Assembly (NCBI RefSeq): GCF_020179385.1
Contig: NZ_JAIBLJ010000015.1
Location: 1 to 64,000 of the forward strand
Reading direction: 5' to 3'
DNA from: Alkalihalobacillus sp. YIM B00296
GTDB lineage: Bacteria > Bacillota > Bacilli > Bacillales > Fictibacillaceae
DNA length: 64,000 nucleotides
The notes beneath the pieces were generated by a model, which saw nothing but the letters and a program-made list of their open reading frames with translations, was not told where the DNA came from and did not search any database. This document shows, piece by piece, positions 56,389-64,000 of the stretch; position 1 is the first letter of the stretch; each line of letters begins with the position of its first letter. The position numbers and the translations under genes were made by a program.

Positions 56389-57357
56389 CTAGCTATCCGT
56401 TCCTTCTTCAAACCCCAATTCTTTTTTCAATTGGGTCCGGACCTCATTCAATTGCTGCTCATCAAGCTGCAAGTAATAAGTCGATCCAGGCTGGTAATCA
56501 TACCCTTCCAATTGGAGTTTATTCACCTCTTTAATGCTTGTGATATAAGGGACGTAAGAGAGAACCTCGTTAAAAGAGAGATTCAAAGAAAAGTTGCCTT
56601 CAAGGCTGTCCAATAAATCATCGTATTTTGATACTGAAGAAAAGGATTTCATCTTATTGATACTGGACTGGATGATTTGCATTTGGCGTTCGCCCCTCTT
56701 AAAGTCGGAATCCGCTTTACGTGTACGTGCAAAAGCTAAAGCCTCTTCTCCATTCAACTTTTGATCGCCAGTATTCAATACGACTTTTCCATTCGTTTCC
56801 TTTGCAATCTGATCGACGACGTATTGATCTTCGATATCGATCTTGACTCCACCGAGTTCATTTATTGCTGTTTTAAAGGCCTGGAAATTCCCGCGCACAA
56901 CATAATCCACTGGAATATCAAGCAGTTCTTCAGTCGTCTGGACCGTCAACTCCATTCCACCCCTTAAATGGGCATGGGTGATTTTATCCATCCCGTAGCC
57001 TGGAATATTCACATAGGAATCCCTCGGAATACTTAACATTGTCAATGTTTCGTCCGTTTTATTGAAGGTTGCCACGATCAAAGCGTCTGAAAGGGCGCCC
57101 TTTGCCTTTCCTTCACGGCTGTCAATGCCGACAAACAGCATGGAAAAATTATCTTTTTTGGGGTTGACGGTTTCTTCCCTTTTATCGGATTTCTTTCCCC
57201 TGTCTAAAGAAACCTGAGCGTTATCTGTTACCTCTGATGCTTTCGTATACAGATAACCTGCATATGATAACGGCACGAGCAGTACAACAAACAGCGTTAT
57301 GAACAAGAATCTGATTACTCGTCGTTTTTTTCTCCGTCTACGAAATCTTGGTCCCAT
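56389..57357 (-). CDS. LytR-CpsA-Psr (LCP) family cell-wall glycopolymer ligase, second copy
   Basis: The product of 322 residues starts with a very basic tail (MGPRFRRRRKKRRVIRFLF), one membrane segment (LFITLFVVLLVPLSYAGYLY) and then the LCP domain with MLFVGIDSREGKAKGALSDA, LSIPRDSYVNIPGYGMDKI and AFARTRKADSDFKRGERQM. It attaches teichoic acid-type polymers to peptidoglycan. The ATG at 57357 follows GGAAAGGTG. It is only moderately similar to the LCP at 2839. Confidence 0.9.
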   Translation of the reverse strand: MGPRFRRRRKKRRVIRFLFITLFVVLLVPLSYAGYLYTKASEVTDNAQVSLDRGKKSDKREETVNPKKDNFSMLFVGIDSREGKAKGALSDALIVATFNKTDETLTMLSIPRDSYVNIPGYGMDKITHAHLRGGMELTVQTTEELLDIPVDYVVRGNFQAFKTAINELGGVKIDIEDQYVVDQIAKETNGKVVLNTGDQKLNGEEALAFARTRKADSDFKRGERQMQIIQSSINKMKSFSSVSKYDDLLDSLEGNFSLNLSFNEVLSYVPYITSIKEVNKLQLEGYDYQPGSTYYLQLDEQQLNEVRTQLKKELGFEEGTDS

Positions 57358-57442
57358 CAAAAACACCTTTCCGATATTTTTACTAAGAATTGTATAGAAC
57401 GTTTACTAGTTCTGATTAACGCTGAAAACTCTGGATTATGTT

Positions 57443-57482
57443 AAAGAACACTCCCATCCTATTGTACATGAGAGTGTTCTTT
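57443..57482 (-). terminator. mtl operon terminator
   Basis: A perfect 11-base stem, AAAGAACACTC with GAGTGTTCTTT, lies about 60 bases after mtlD. The trailing T-run on the minus strand is short. Confidence 0.7.
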
Positions 57483-57544
57483 GACCTAACCCCATATCAG
57501 ATGAAAAATCTTAAAAGTTTGTTCCATCTTATGTCATCAAAGAC

Positions 57545-58693
57545 TTATCTATTCAGCTTATCAAGTTGCTCTTTTACAACCATTAACAACCGACTGGAAT
57601 CATTCAGGCCAGCAACCTTTTTGAACGTTTCGATGAATCCAAGCTTTTGTATGGAAGCTTGAAGTTCCATCGCTTCATCATCATCTGGATGATCGTAACA
57701 TAAGGCCACCGCGATGACTTTTCCAAGATAGATCGGATTCTTTCCGACAATTTCTAAATAGTCAATCGCAGGTCCGACCAGACGATCTTTAGCTCCCAAC
57801 TTACGTTTTGGCGCTCTGGCAACACGTGTTACTTCATCAGAAATATGCGGGTTCAAGAAACGGCCGATGATTTTTTCAATGTAAGCCCGGTGTTCTTCAG
57901 TTCTGAACTGGTATTTTTGGATTAAAACCTCTCCAGATTCTTGGAGAGCTTGTCGGACATCATTTTGGATGATTTTATCTTCCATCGCTTCCTTTATCGT
58001 TTGATATCCTTTTCGATAGCCTAAGTAGGCTGCAGCTGCATGACCCGTATTTACAGTGAACAATTTGCGTTCAATATAGGGAGTAAGGTCATCGACAAAT
58101 GTGATTCCTGCAATATCCGGCTTCGCACCTTTCATTCCCTTCGTTTCCACTACCCACTCGTAATAGGGCTCAACCTTTACAAGCAGCGGGTCATCATTGG
58201 ATTGGAGCGGGACGATCCGATCAACAGCTGCATCCGGAAAACCGATGATATCCTCTAATGAATGTTTCGTATCTCGCTTGATGTTTTTGTACACATAGTC
58301 CTTCAAAAGAGTACTGCCACCAATCATATTTTCACAAGCTATGACATTCAGCTGCCTACCCCCCTGGGCCAATCGTTTTTGCAATCCTTTCCCTAATAAA
58401 TCGGATATGATAGGCAGGATATCCGGACCTACAGCTGTAGTGATGAGATCAGCCTCAGCAATTGAATCAATGACTGCTTCCGGGTCCTTCAGGCTATTCA
58501 AGCCACTGATTCCGTTTACTTCAATGGTTTCATCATTTCCAACAAGCTCAATCGTGTAAGAGCCTCGACGGTTCAATTCATCGATCAATTCAGCATTCAC
58601 ATCCACAAAGACCGTTTGAAAGCCTGCTTTTCCTAATAAGGCACCGATGAATCCACGTCCAATATTACCGGCACCGAAATGGATAGCTAACAT
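57545..58693 (-). CDS. mtlD: Mannitol-1-phosphate 5-dehydrogenase
   Basis: MtlD oxidises mannitol 1-phosphate with NAD to fructose 6-phosphate, which enters glycolysis. The product has 382 residues. The NAD-binding start is IHFGAGNIGRGFIGALLGKA, and the catalytic block is ERKLFTVNTGHAAAAYLGYR with the active-site Lys/Asn/His. It ends the operon and overlaps nothing; mtlF stops one base before its ATG. Confidence 0.97.
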   Translation of the reverse strand: MLAIHFGAGNIGRGFIGALLGKAGFQTVFVDVNAELIDELNRRGSYTIELVGNDETIEVNGISGLNSLKDPEAVIDSIAEADLITTAVGPDILPIISDLLGKGLQKRLAQGGRQLNVIACENMIGGSTLLKDYVYKNIKRDTKHSLEDIIGFPDAAVDRIVPLQSNDDPLLVKVEPYYEWVVETKGMKGAKPDIAGITFVDDLTPYIERKLFTVNTGHAAAAYLGYRKGYQTIKEAMEDKIIQNDVRQALQESGEVLIQKYQFRTEEHRAYIEKIIGRFLNPHISDEVTRVARAPKRKLGAKDRLVGPAIDYLEIVGKNPIYLGKVIAVALCYDHPDDDEAMELQASIQKLGFIETFKKVAGLNDSSRLLMVVKEQLDKLNR

Positions 58694-58694
58694 G

Positions 58695-59132
58695 TCAGTT
58701 CACCTCATCAAATATAGAAATGACTTCTTCTGCTGTTCTAGCTTGAAGAATTTTGTCGATATTCGCTTCTTCCGAGCAGACAATCGCGATTTTTGAGAGG
58801 ATTTCTAAATGCTCATCCCCTTTTCCTGCAATACCGATCAACAATTTCACAATATTCCCATCACCAAAATCCACACCATCAGGAACGGTGACAATGCTTA
58901 ACCCTGTTTCCTTGACAGATTTTTTCGCCTCATCTGTCCCGTGTGGTATCGCCACAAAGTTTCCCATATAAGTAGACGTGATTTCTTCTCTTTTCAACAT
59001 TTCACCAATATATCCTTGTTCTACATACCCTTGATCGTAAAGGATTCCCCCTACAAAACGAATGGCTTCTTTTTTGTTTGGAATCTTCGTATCCAAAACG
59101 ATATTTTCAGCAGTTAAGATCGTATCAGACAT
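58695..59132 (-). CDS. mtlF: PTS mannitol-specific IIA component
   Basis: MtlF takes phosphate from HPr on His64 (NFVAIPHGTDEAK) and passes it to the IIB domain of MtlA. The product has 145 residues. The ATG at 59132 lies eight bases after AAGGGG; the ATG at 59138 is too close. It is needed because MtlA here lacks a fused IIA domain. Confidence 0.96.
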   Translation of the reverse strand: MSDTILTAENIVLDTKIPNKKEAIRFVGGILYDQGYVEQGYIGEMLKREEITSTYMGNFVAIPHGTDEAKKSVKETGLSIVTVPDGVDFGDGNIVKLLIGIAGKGDEHLEILSKIAIVCSEEANIDKILQARTAEEVISIFDEVN

Positions 59133-59145
59133 TTTCATTTCCCCT

Positions 59146-61242
59146 TTATGATAGTTTTTCTTCTAAGAACCGATGCAGCTGATTGGCTACATACCGGTCA
59201 ATTTTTTCAGCATTTTTCGATTGAAGGATCTGGACACTTTCTGAACTCTCCACAATCAATGAACTAAGAAAACTCAATACCTCCAGTCCTTCCTTATGAA
59301 TATTTGCCGGCGCAAGCATGAGTAAAATCGTATGAATCTCCATAGCGGTCTGGTCCATGCTCTGAATTGAAATAGGCTCCGCCAGAATTTGAACCGTAAA
59401 GATCGGTTGTTTGATCTGTCCATGCCTTGCATGAAATAAAGCAAGCTTCGTGCCAGTAATTCCAAGACCACCTAGTTGCTCACGTGTCAATAGTGCTTCC
59501 ATAACGGAATGGCCGTCATCGATATACCCTTCCGTTTCAAAATGCTGACACGTTACTTCCAATATTTCTTCATAGGTCCCCATAGGATGATGCTTAACCT
59601 TCATGGCGTTCAACAATTGATCGACTGCTTCTGCATATTTATGGATCGCTTCAACAGAACCCCGGATTTCCTTTGCTGTTTTATCGGAGAACGGTTTCCT
59701 TCCTTCATCAAAATTTTTTATTTTAATTGATTCAGAGATCCGCATCTTCCTTAGTACATGCGCGATTTTATGGATATCTGAAGTGGGAAGCATCGGATTG
59801 ACTTGGATGTACTGATTAATATCGGACAAAGCAATCGTTGAAACAATCAGGTCGTACCGAGTTGTATCCAACTTTTCCAGCTCGAATAACGATCGATGCT
59901 CGATTTCTTCAATTTCTTTGAATTGTCTAGTTAATTTTGCCGCTAATATTTTCGATGTTCCGATCCCGCTCGAACAAATGACCAATACTCTCAGTCCTCG
60001 ATAGTCTTCCATACTCAAAAGAGCAGAAGCGAAATGCATGACAAGGAATGCTATTTCCGTCTTTGGAAAATGATATGGAAACACCTCATGGGCTGATTCC
60101 TCTACAATTTGAAAAAGGTCTTCGTAATCACGTTCAATCTGATCTGTTAACGGATTTTCGATCTCCTTATTTTCCTGAAGCCGGTATAGACTTGGTTTCA
60201 AATGACTGACCAGATCATTCAGAAGGTGATCAGACTGGTTAAAATCCACATTTATTCTCTCGGAAACAAGTTCGATCAGCTGCTTTGCTTTGAAGGCCAT
60301 CATCAGATCCGTCTCTTCTGAAAAATTCTCACCATTACGCACTTTCGCTCCTAAAAGATGGGTGGTGATATACCCCATTTCTGCCTCAGGAATCGTGATC
60401 TTAAAAACATCCTCCAGCTGCTCGATCAAATTTCGCGCTACACCGAACTCTTTCGTCGACTTGAGTTTTTCCAGCTGTTCGAGAGGCATACGGATCGTCT
60501 CTCCTTGTTGGATCCGTTCCAATGCCAATGCCAGATGGATCACCAGCGCAATATACGCACTATCTACTAATTGGTTTTGTAAGGAATTGCGGATGGCATC
60601 GACACTCTGTTCAATGATCTTCAGCTTCTCTTTACTGATAAGTCCCAAAAGTTGTTCAGACAATGTGTTGGCCGTTGCCGGAATCGGTTTTGCTATCTTT
60701 TCACGCAAAAGGGACAAAAGGTTTATTTCATCTGTATGCTGCATGATCAGATACCCGATCGCTTCCCTGATATGTGTTTCATCCCCTTGAATTTCAACGC
60801 CATAGCCACGCCTGCGAATCAAAGATAACTGAAAACTCTCTAACGAACTTTCAATCTTATCCAAATCATTACTGATGGTAGCGACCGTTACTCCTAATTC
60901 ATCAGCAAGAGTGAATAATTTTACAGGGTCATTCGCTTCCAATAACTTCAAAAGGATCAATGCCTGCCTTTCACTTGGCGTATAATCTGCCTGTATTTGT
61001 TGATGGATAATGGATAAAAGCGAATTGCGATTCCTTACAGAGGTGATTAATTTCAACCCACTTCCAGCTTTTTTGTCGAGTATGATTCCATGAGACTTCA
61101 GAATAGGTTCCAATCCTTTAAGGTCCCTGTGAATGGTTCTAGAGCTGACACCAATCTGATCGGCAATCTCTCTTATTGGAATTTCATCCTTGGTCCGTAA
61201 CAAAACATCCAATATTTTTCGTTCCCTGGCTGTAATATACAA
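59146..61242 (-). CDS. mtlR: PTS-controlled mannitol operon activator MtlR
   Basis: MtlR is a DNA-binding activator regulated by PTS phosphorylation. The product has 698 residues: helix-turn-helix domains at the N terminus (IREIADQIGVSSRTIHRDLK and LADELGVTVATISNDLDKIE), two PRD domains (about 190-400), a IIB-Gat-like domain with ICSSGIGTSKILAAKLT, and a C-terminal IIA-like domain with LALFHARHGQIKQPIF. Conserved His residues in the PRDs take phosphate from HPr or IIA. The start is TTG after AGAGGAGGTG. Having mtlR inside the operon follows the Geobacillus stearothermophilus order, unlike B. subtilis. Confidence 0.95.
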   Translation of the reverse strand: MYITARERKILDVLLRTKDEIPIREIADQIGVSSRTIHRDLKGLEPILKSHGIILDKKAGSGLKLITSVRNRNSLLSIIHQQIQADYTPSERQALILLKLLEANDPVKLFTLADELGVTVATISNDLDKIESSLESFQLSLIRRRGYGVEIQGDETHIREAIGYLIMQHTDEINLLSLLREKIAKPIPATANTLSEQLLGLISKEKLKIIEQSVDAIRNSLQNQLVDSAYIALVIHLALALERIQQGETIRMPLEQLEKLKSTKEFGVARNLIEQLEDVFKITIPEAEMGYITTHLLGAKVRNGENFSEETDLMMAFKAKQLIELVSERINVDFNQSDHLLNDLVSHLKPSLYRLQENKEIENPLTDQIERDYEDLFQIVEESAHEVFPYHFPKTEIAFLVMHFASALLSMEDYRGLRVLVICSSGIGTSKILAAKLTRQFKEIEEIEHRSLFELEKLDTTRYDLIVSTIALSDINQYIQVNPMLPTSDIHKIAHVLRKMRISESIKIKNFDEGRKPFSDKTAKEIRGSVEAIHKYAEAVDQLLNAMKVKHHPMGTYEEILEVTCQHFETEGYIDDGHSVMEALLTREQLGGLGITGTKLALFHARHGQIKQPIFTVQILAEPISIQSMDQTAMEIHTILLMLAPANIHKEGLEVLSFLSSLIVESSESVQILQSKNAEKIDRYVANQLHRFLEEKLS

Positions 61243-61262
61243 CAGTCAATCACCTCCTCTGT

Positions 61263-61375
61263 TTGACAAAATTTGAATTTCAAGACCCTGTTTAAGTCAA
61301 ATTTTACGTTTTCCACCCTATATATATCAATGAAAACTAAATGTAATACCGTCTGATCTATTGTTGACAAAATTT
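61263..61375 (-). promoter_or_regulatory. Repeated TTGACAAAATTT boxes upstream of mtlR
   Basis: TTGACAAAATTT occurs exactly at 61263-61274 and 61364-61375, and a diverged inverted form AAGTCAAATTTT lies at 61294-61305. TATATATA follows on the minus strand between them. They may be binding sites for MtlR itself or part of a local mtlR promoter. Confidence 0.45.
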
Positions 61376-61412
61376 AATTGGGATATGCCCCACGGTTGAT
61401 TTTACCCACATA

Positions 61413-61461
61413 CAAAACGAAAGAGCTGACCCATTAGTACACCATTGTTTTGGGACAGCTC
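61413..61461 (-). terminator. Terminator or attenuator between mtlA and mtlR
   Basis: On the minus strand GAGCTGTCCCA pairs with TGGGTCAGCTC (one mismatch) across a 17-base loop, then TTTCGTTTTG. It would lower expression of mtlR-mtlF-mtlD relative to mtlA. Confidence 0.75.
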
Positions 61462-61478
61462 AGCTCCTAGTATTTTTT

Positions 61479-62954
61479 TCAATCTTTCTTCAATTCATTG
61501 ACCAGTTCATCGTATTTAGGGCTGTTCAAGAAGTTATCGACAGAAATATGGTGTGCCTCAGGAACCTTTTGGATCGCCCGCTCGGTCAGATCCTTATGGG
61601 TAATGACAATGTCCACATCTGCAGGAAGATCATTGATCGCCATATTGGTGACATTGATCTCAATGCCGGCTTTCTTGAATTTATTTTTCAATAATGAAGC
61701 TCCCATTGCACTGGATCCCATCCCCGCGTCACAAGCAAAGATGATCTTATCGACATTTTCCTCATTGACACTTGGCACTTCATTCGTATCTCGATTGACA
61801 GGCTCATCAGTCGTAGTTACTTCTTCATCATCTTTCCGGGAAATCAATTGATCAGAAACCTGGCTTTTCTTTCCTTTCATTGCTTCCATCCGGGTAGTCG
61901 CTTCTGTAAGGCCTTCTTCATCCTGCTTACTCGTTCTTAAAATGACTGAAGCAACAACAAAAGATACCAATGTAGCAACCAGTACACCTAAAACGACACC
62001 AGCAAAGTTCCCTTTCGGTGTCAAGGCCATTAGAGCGAAGATACTTCCCGGAGAAGGAGTGGATGTAAGACCGGCTCCGAAAGCTGCGAATGTTGCTGTT
62101 CCACTTACCCCTCCAGCCATGACAGCAAGGACTAAAGCTGGTTTCGATAAGATGTAAGGGAAATAGATTTCATGAATTCCACCAAGGAAATGGATGACTG
62201 CGGCACCAGGAGCGGTTTGTTTGGAGATCCCTTTACCAAATACCATAAAAGCTATCAGGACACCTAGCCCTGGGCCTGGATTAGTTTCAAGTAAGAATAG
62301 GATCGATTTACCGACCTGCTGTGCCTGATCGACTGCAAGTGGACTCAAGATTCCATGGTTGATCGCGTTATTCAAGAACAGGATTTTAGCAGGTTCAATG
62401 AATAGATTGACCAATGGTAATAGTCCGGCATTGATCATCGCTTCTACACCGGCTCCAAGGGCTTTCGTAATTCCACTTACCACTGGACCGATACCAAGAT
62501 AGGCGATGATAGTCAAAACTGCACCTGTAATACCGGCAGAGAAATTGTTGACAAGCATTTCAAATCCAGAACGTATGCGGTTTTCAAACAATTTGTCGAC
62601 CTGTTTTATTGCATAACCGCCAAGCGGCCCCATTATCATTGCACCAAGGAACATAGGTATATCAGCACCGACGATGACACCCATCGTCGCAGTTGCCCCG
62701 ACGACACCTCCGCGCAGATCATAAACAATACGTCCACCACTGAATCCTATCAATAATGGAAGTAAATACGTGATCATCGGCCCTACTAGTTCTGCCAAGC
62801 TTTCATTTGGCAACCAACCTGTTTCAATGAATAAAGCAGTTATGATCCCCCATGCAATGAAAGCTGCAATGTTAGGCATGATCATCCCGCTTAAGAAGCT
62901 GCCAAATCGTTGGACTTTAGCTCTTATGCCGGATTGATTATTATTTTCAACCAT
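61479..62954 (-). CDS. mtlA: PTS mannitol-specific IICB component
   Basis: MtlA brings mannitol across the membrane and phosphorylates it to mannitol 1-phosphate. The product of 491 residues has the membrane IIC domain (about 1-345, with FGSFLSGMIMPNIAAFIAWG and HFLGGIHEIYFPYILSKPAL) and a C-terminal IIB domain with the phosphocysteine at Cys408 in FACDAGMGSSAMG. No IIA domain is attached. It is the first gene of the operon, behind a promoter with CcpA and MtlR-like sites. The start follows AAAAAAAGGAGG. Confidence 0.97.
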   Translation of the reverse strand: MVENNNQSGIRAKVQRFGSFLSGMIMPNIAAFIAWGIITALFIETGWLPNESLAELVGPMITYLLPLLIGFSGGRIVYDLRGGVVGATATMGVIVGADIPMFLGAMIMGPLGGYAIKQVDKLFENRIRSGFEMLVNNFSAGITGAVLTIIAYLGIGPVVSGITKALGAGVEAMINAGLLPLVNLFIEPAKILFLNNAINHGILSPLAVDQAQQVGKSILFLLETNPGPGLGVLIAFMVFGKGISKQTAPGAAVIHFLGGIHEIYFPYILSKPALVLAVMAGGVSGTATFAAFGAGLTSTPSPGSIFALMALTPKGNFAGVVLGVLVATLVSFVVASVILRTSKQDEEGLTEATTRMEAMKGKKSQVSDQLISRKDDEEVTTTDEPVNRDTNEVPSVNEENVDKIIFACDAGMGSSAMGASLLKNKFKKAGIEINVTNMAINDLPADVDIVITHKDLTERAIQKVPEAHHISVDNFLNSPKYDELVNELKKD

Positions 62955-62993
62955 ATTTAATCCTCCTTTTTTTACAACCTTACGATTACCTTT

Positions 62994-63063
62994 ATCATAA
63001 AGCGTTTACAAAAGGATCATCAATACAATGTAAACGTATCTTTGTCAAAGGAGATGTTGACAA
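62994..63063 (-). promoter_or_regulatory. mtlA promoter with cre and activator dyad
   Basis: On the minus strand TTGATG (63023-63018), 18 bases and TATGAT (62999-62994) form the promoter. TTGTAAACGCTTTAT (63011-62997) between and over the boxes fits cre with one mismatch, so CcpA should repress. Upstream, TTGTCA-N10-TGACAA (63042-63063) is a perfect 22-base dyad placed where an activator binds and is the best candidate for the MtlR operator. Confidence 0.7.
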
Positions 63064-63075
63064 TATTTAAGTAAC

Positions 63076-63114
63076 GTAAAAATCACACCCCAGAAACTTC
63101 CTGAGGTGTGATTT
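63076..63114 (-). terminator. Terminator of the second M23 hydrolase gene
   Basis: On the minus strand AAATCACACC pairs with GGTGTGATTT, extended by CAG/CTG, then TTTACG. It lies just after the stop. Confidence 0.88.
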
Positions 63115-63125
63115 GAATTCATATC

Positions 63126-64000
63126 TTAAAAGAATAGACGTGGGTCTATGGCATTCGACTTGCTTTGGTTCCATTGTCCTTTGTGGATTTCAAAGTGTAA
63201 GTGCTGACCAGTCGATCTTCCTGTGTTCCCCATAATCCCAATCTGCTGTCCTTTTTTGACAGAGGCTCCATTACCAACATTACGCGAACGTAGATGAGCA
63301 TAAACACTTGTATAAGTTTGTCCATTGAGATAGTGGGCAACAAAGATTACATTTCCATAACTGCTTGAGTAATAGGACTTGATGACTGTACCGGATGCTG
63401 AAGCTACGACAGGAACCGTTCCACCCTGTGCGATGTCAATACCAGGATGCATGGATCCCCAACGTTGACCAAATCCGGAAGTAAATCTTCCCGCTGCCGG
63501 TTTCATAAACATCCCGCCTGTTACGACAGGAGTCGATGCTGTGTCTCCACTGCTGCTTGATTTTTTCTTAGCTGCTCGAGCTGCTTCCTCCTGACGACGC
63601 TTTTCAGCTTCAAATGCCGCTTGTTGCTTACTTAACAGATCGGCTTCATCTTCTAATTTCCCGACTTCTTCATGCATATGTTCTTCTTCCTCTTTCAGGT
63701 CGCTTAACAATGCATTCTTACGTTTTACTTGAGTATTTAATTCATCTTTTAAACTTTGAAGTTCTTTCATTTGCTTTTGGAGATCAGCAAGCTCTTGTTC
63801 AATCTCCACTTTCATTTCTTCAAGAGCTTTTTTGTCTGCTTTATGTTCTTCGAGGATTTGTTTATCTTGCTTTGAAATTTCGTTCAAAGCAAAAACACGA
63901 TCAAGGAAATCCCCAAAGTTTTGAGATCCGAGCAATACTTCTATGTATTGAACAGAACCACCGTTTTCATACATTGCTGTTACGCGATCTTTCAGCATTT
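63126..64000 (-). CDS. Secreted coiled-coil M23 murein hydrolase, 5' end beyond the window
   Basis: Only the C-terminal part (about 290 residues) is inside the window; the open frame runs to its edge. It has the coiled-coil block TAMYENGGSVQYIEVLLGS, a charged helix, a short Ser-rich linker (KKKSSSSGDTASTPVVTGG), and an M23 domain with MHPGIDIAQGG (His and Asp ligands) and QHLHFEIHKGQW. It is highly similar to the protein at 45220 over the shared parts but lacks the AEKRA array and most of the linker. The two are recent paralogues on the same strand, with the mtl operon and others between. Confidence 0.92.
   Translation of the reverse strand, partial: MLKDRVTAMYENGGSVQYIEVLLGSQNFGDFLDRVFALNEISKQDKQILEEHKADKKALEEMKVEIEQELADLQKQMKELQSLKDELNTQVKRKNALLSDLKEEEEHMHEEVGKLEDEADLLSKQQAAFEAEKRRQEEAARAAKKKSSSSGDTASTPVVTGGMFMKPAAGRFTSGFGQRWGSMHPGIDIAQGGTVPVVASASGTVIKSYYSSSYGNVIFVAHYLNGQTYTSVYAHLRSRNVGNGASVKKGQQIGIMGNTGRSTGQHLHFEIHKGQWNQSKSNAIDPRLFF

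Overview
This window comes from a low-to-mid GC, endospore-forming member of the Bacillaceae. The supporting signs are a GerA-type germinant receptor operon, a probable small acid-soluble spore protein, Crh and HprK, WhiA/YvcK/RapZ, and a gene order close to the B. subtilis yvc-his-yvo-uvr region. AGGAGG-type ribosome binding sites, CtsR, CcpA, LexA and Zur sites of the Bacillus type, and frequent TTG/GTG starts agree with this. The tandem SAM-I plus cobalamin riboswitch before metE is known from alkaliphilic relatives such as B. clausii. The genus cannot be fixed from the sequence alone. No tRNA, rRNA, CRISPR array, prophage or intact insertion sequence was seen.

Layout. 1-5,000: two tandem secreted M14 carboxypeptidases, an LCP cell-wall ligase, and the wreck of a formate dehydrogenase gene. 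5,000-9,200: CtsR-controlled clpP, then metE behind two riboswitches, and a small spore protein. 9,200-16,000: a dioxygenase-like VOC protein, crh (with a CcpA site upstream), whiA, yvcK, rapZ, a Nudix hydrolase, and trxB. 16,000-24,600: a TPR protein and the complete histidine operon hisZGDBHAFI, all on the minus strand. 24,850-31,000: a Ca2+/H+ antiporter, then hprK-lgt-yvoD-ppaX-yvoF and an unrecognised gene. 31,300-38,300: yvlB/yvlD membrane-stress-like genes and the SOS-regulated uvrBA pair. 38,600-45,000: DUF3221, AIM24 and TauE/SafE genes, a gerA-type operon, and a 38-residue membrane peptide. 45,200-50,300: an M23 murein hydrolase, an unknown lipoprotein, csbA, and a broken NERD-domain gene. 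50,500-52,900: a Zur-regulated zinc-saving cassette with zinc-free ribosomal proteins S14 and L31. 53,000-57,400: minJ, ctpB and a second LCP protein. 57,500-63,100: the mannitol operon mtlA-mtlR-mtlF-mtlD. The window ends inside a second M23 hydrolase that is a close paralogue of the one at 45,220.

The most distinctive content lies between the genes. Three intergenic arrays have a 20-21 base period, two of them an exact 21-base period with the core TTGCACCGATAAA. A dispersed element of about 230 bases with pairing ends has two full copies and fragments. A second dispersed family has two copies in opposite orientation, one carrying an insertion of about 85-90 bases. A 50-base-period array lies near 14,600. 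These are described as separate findings. The genes themselves are mostly well-known families. The least explained are the FAD protein and the 123-residue protein of the zinc cassette, the lipoprotein at 47,477, and the protein downstream of yvoF.
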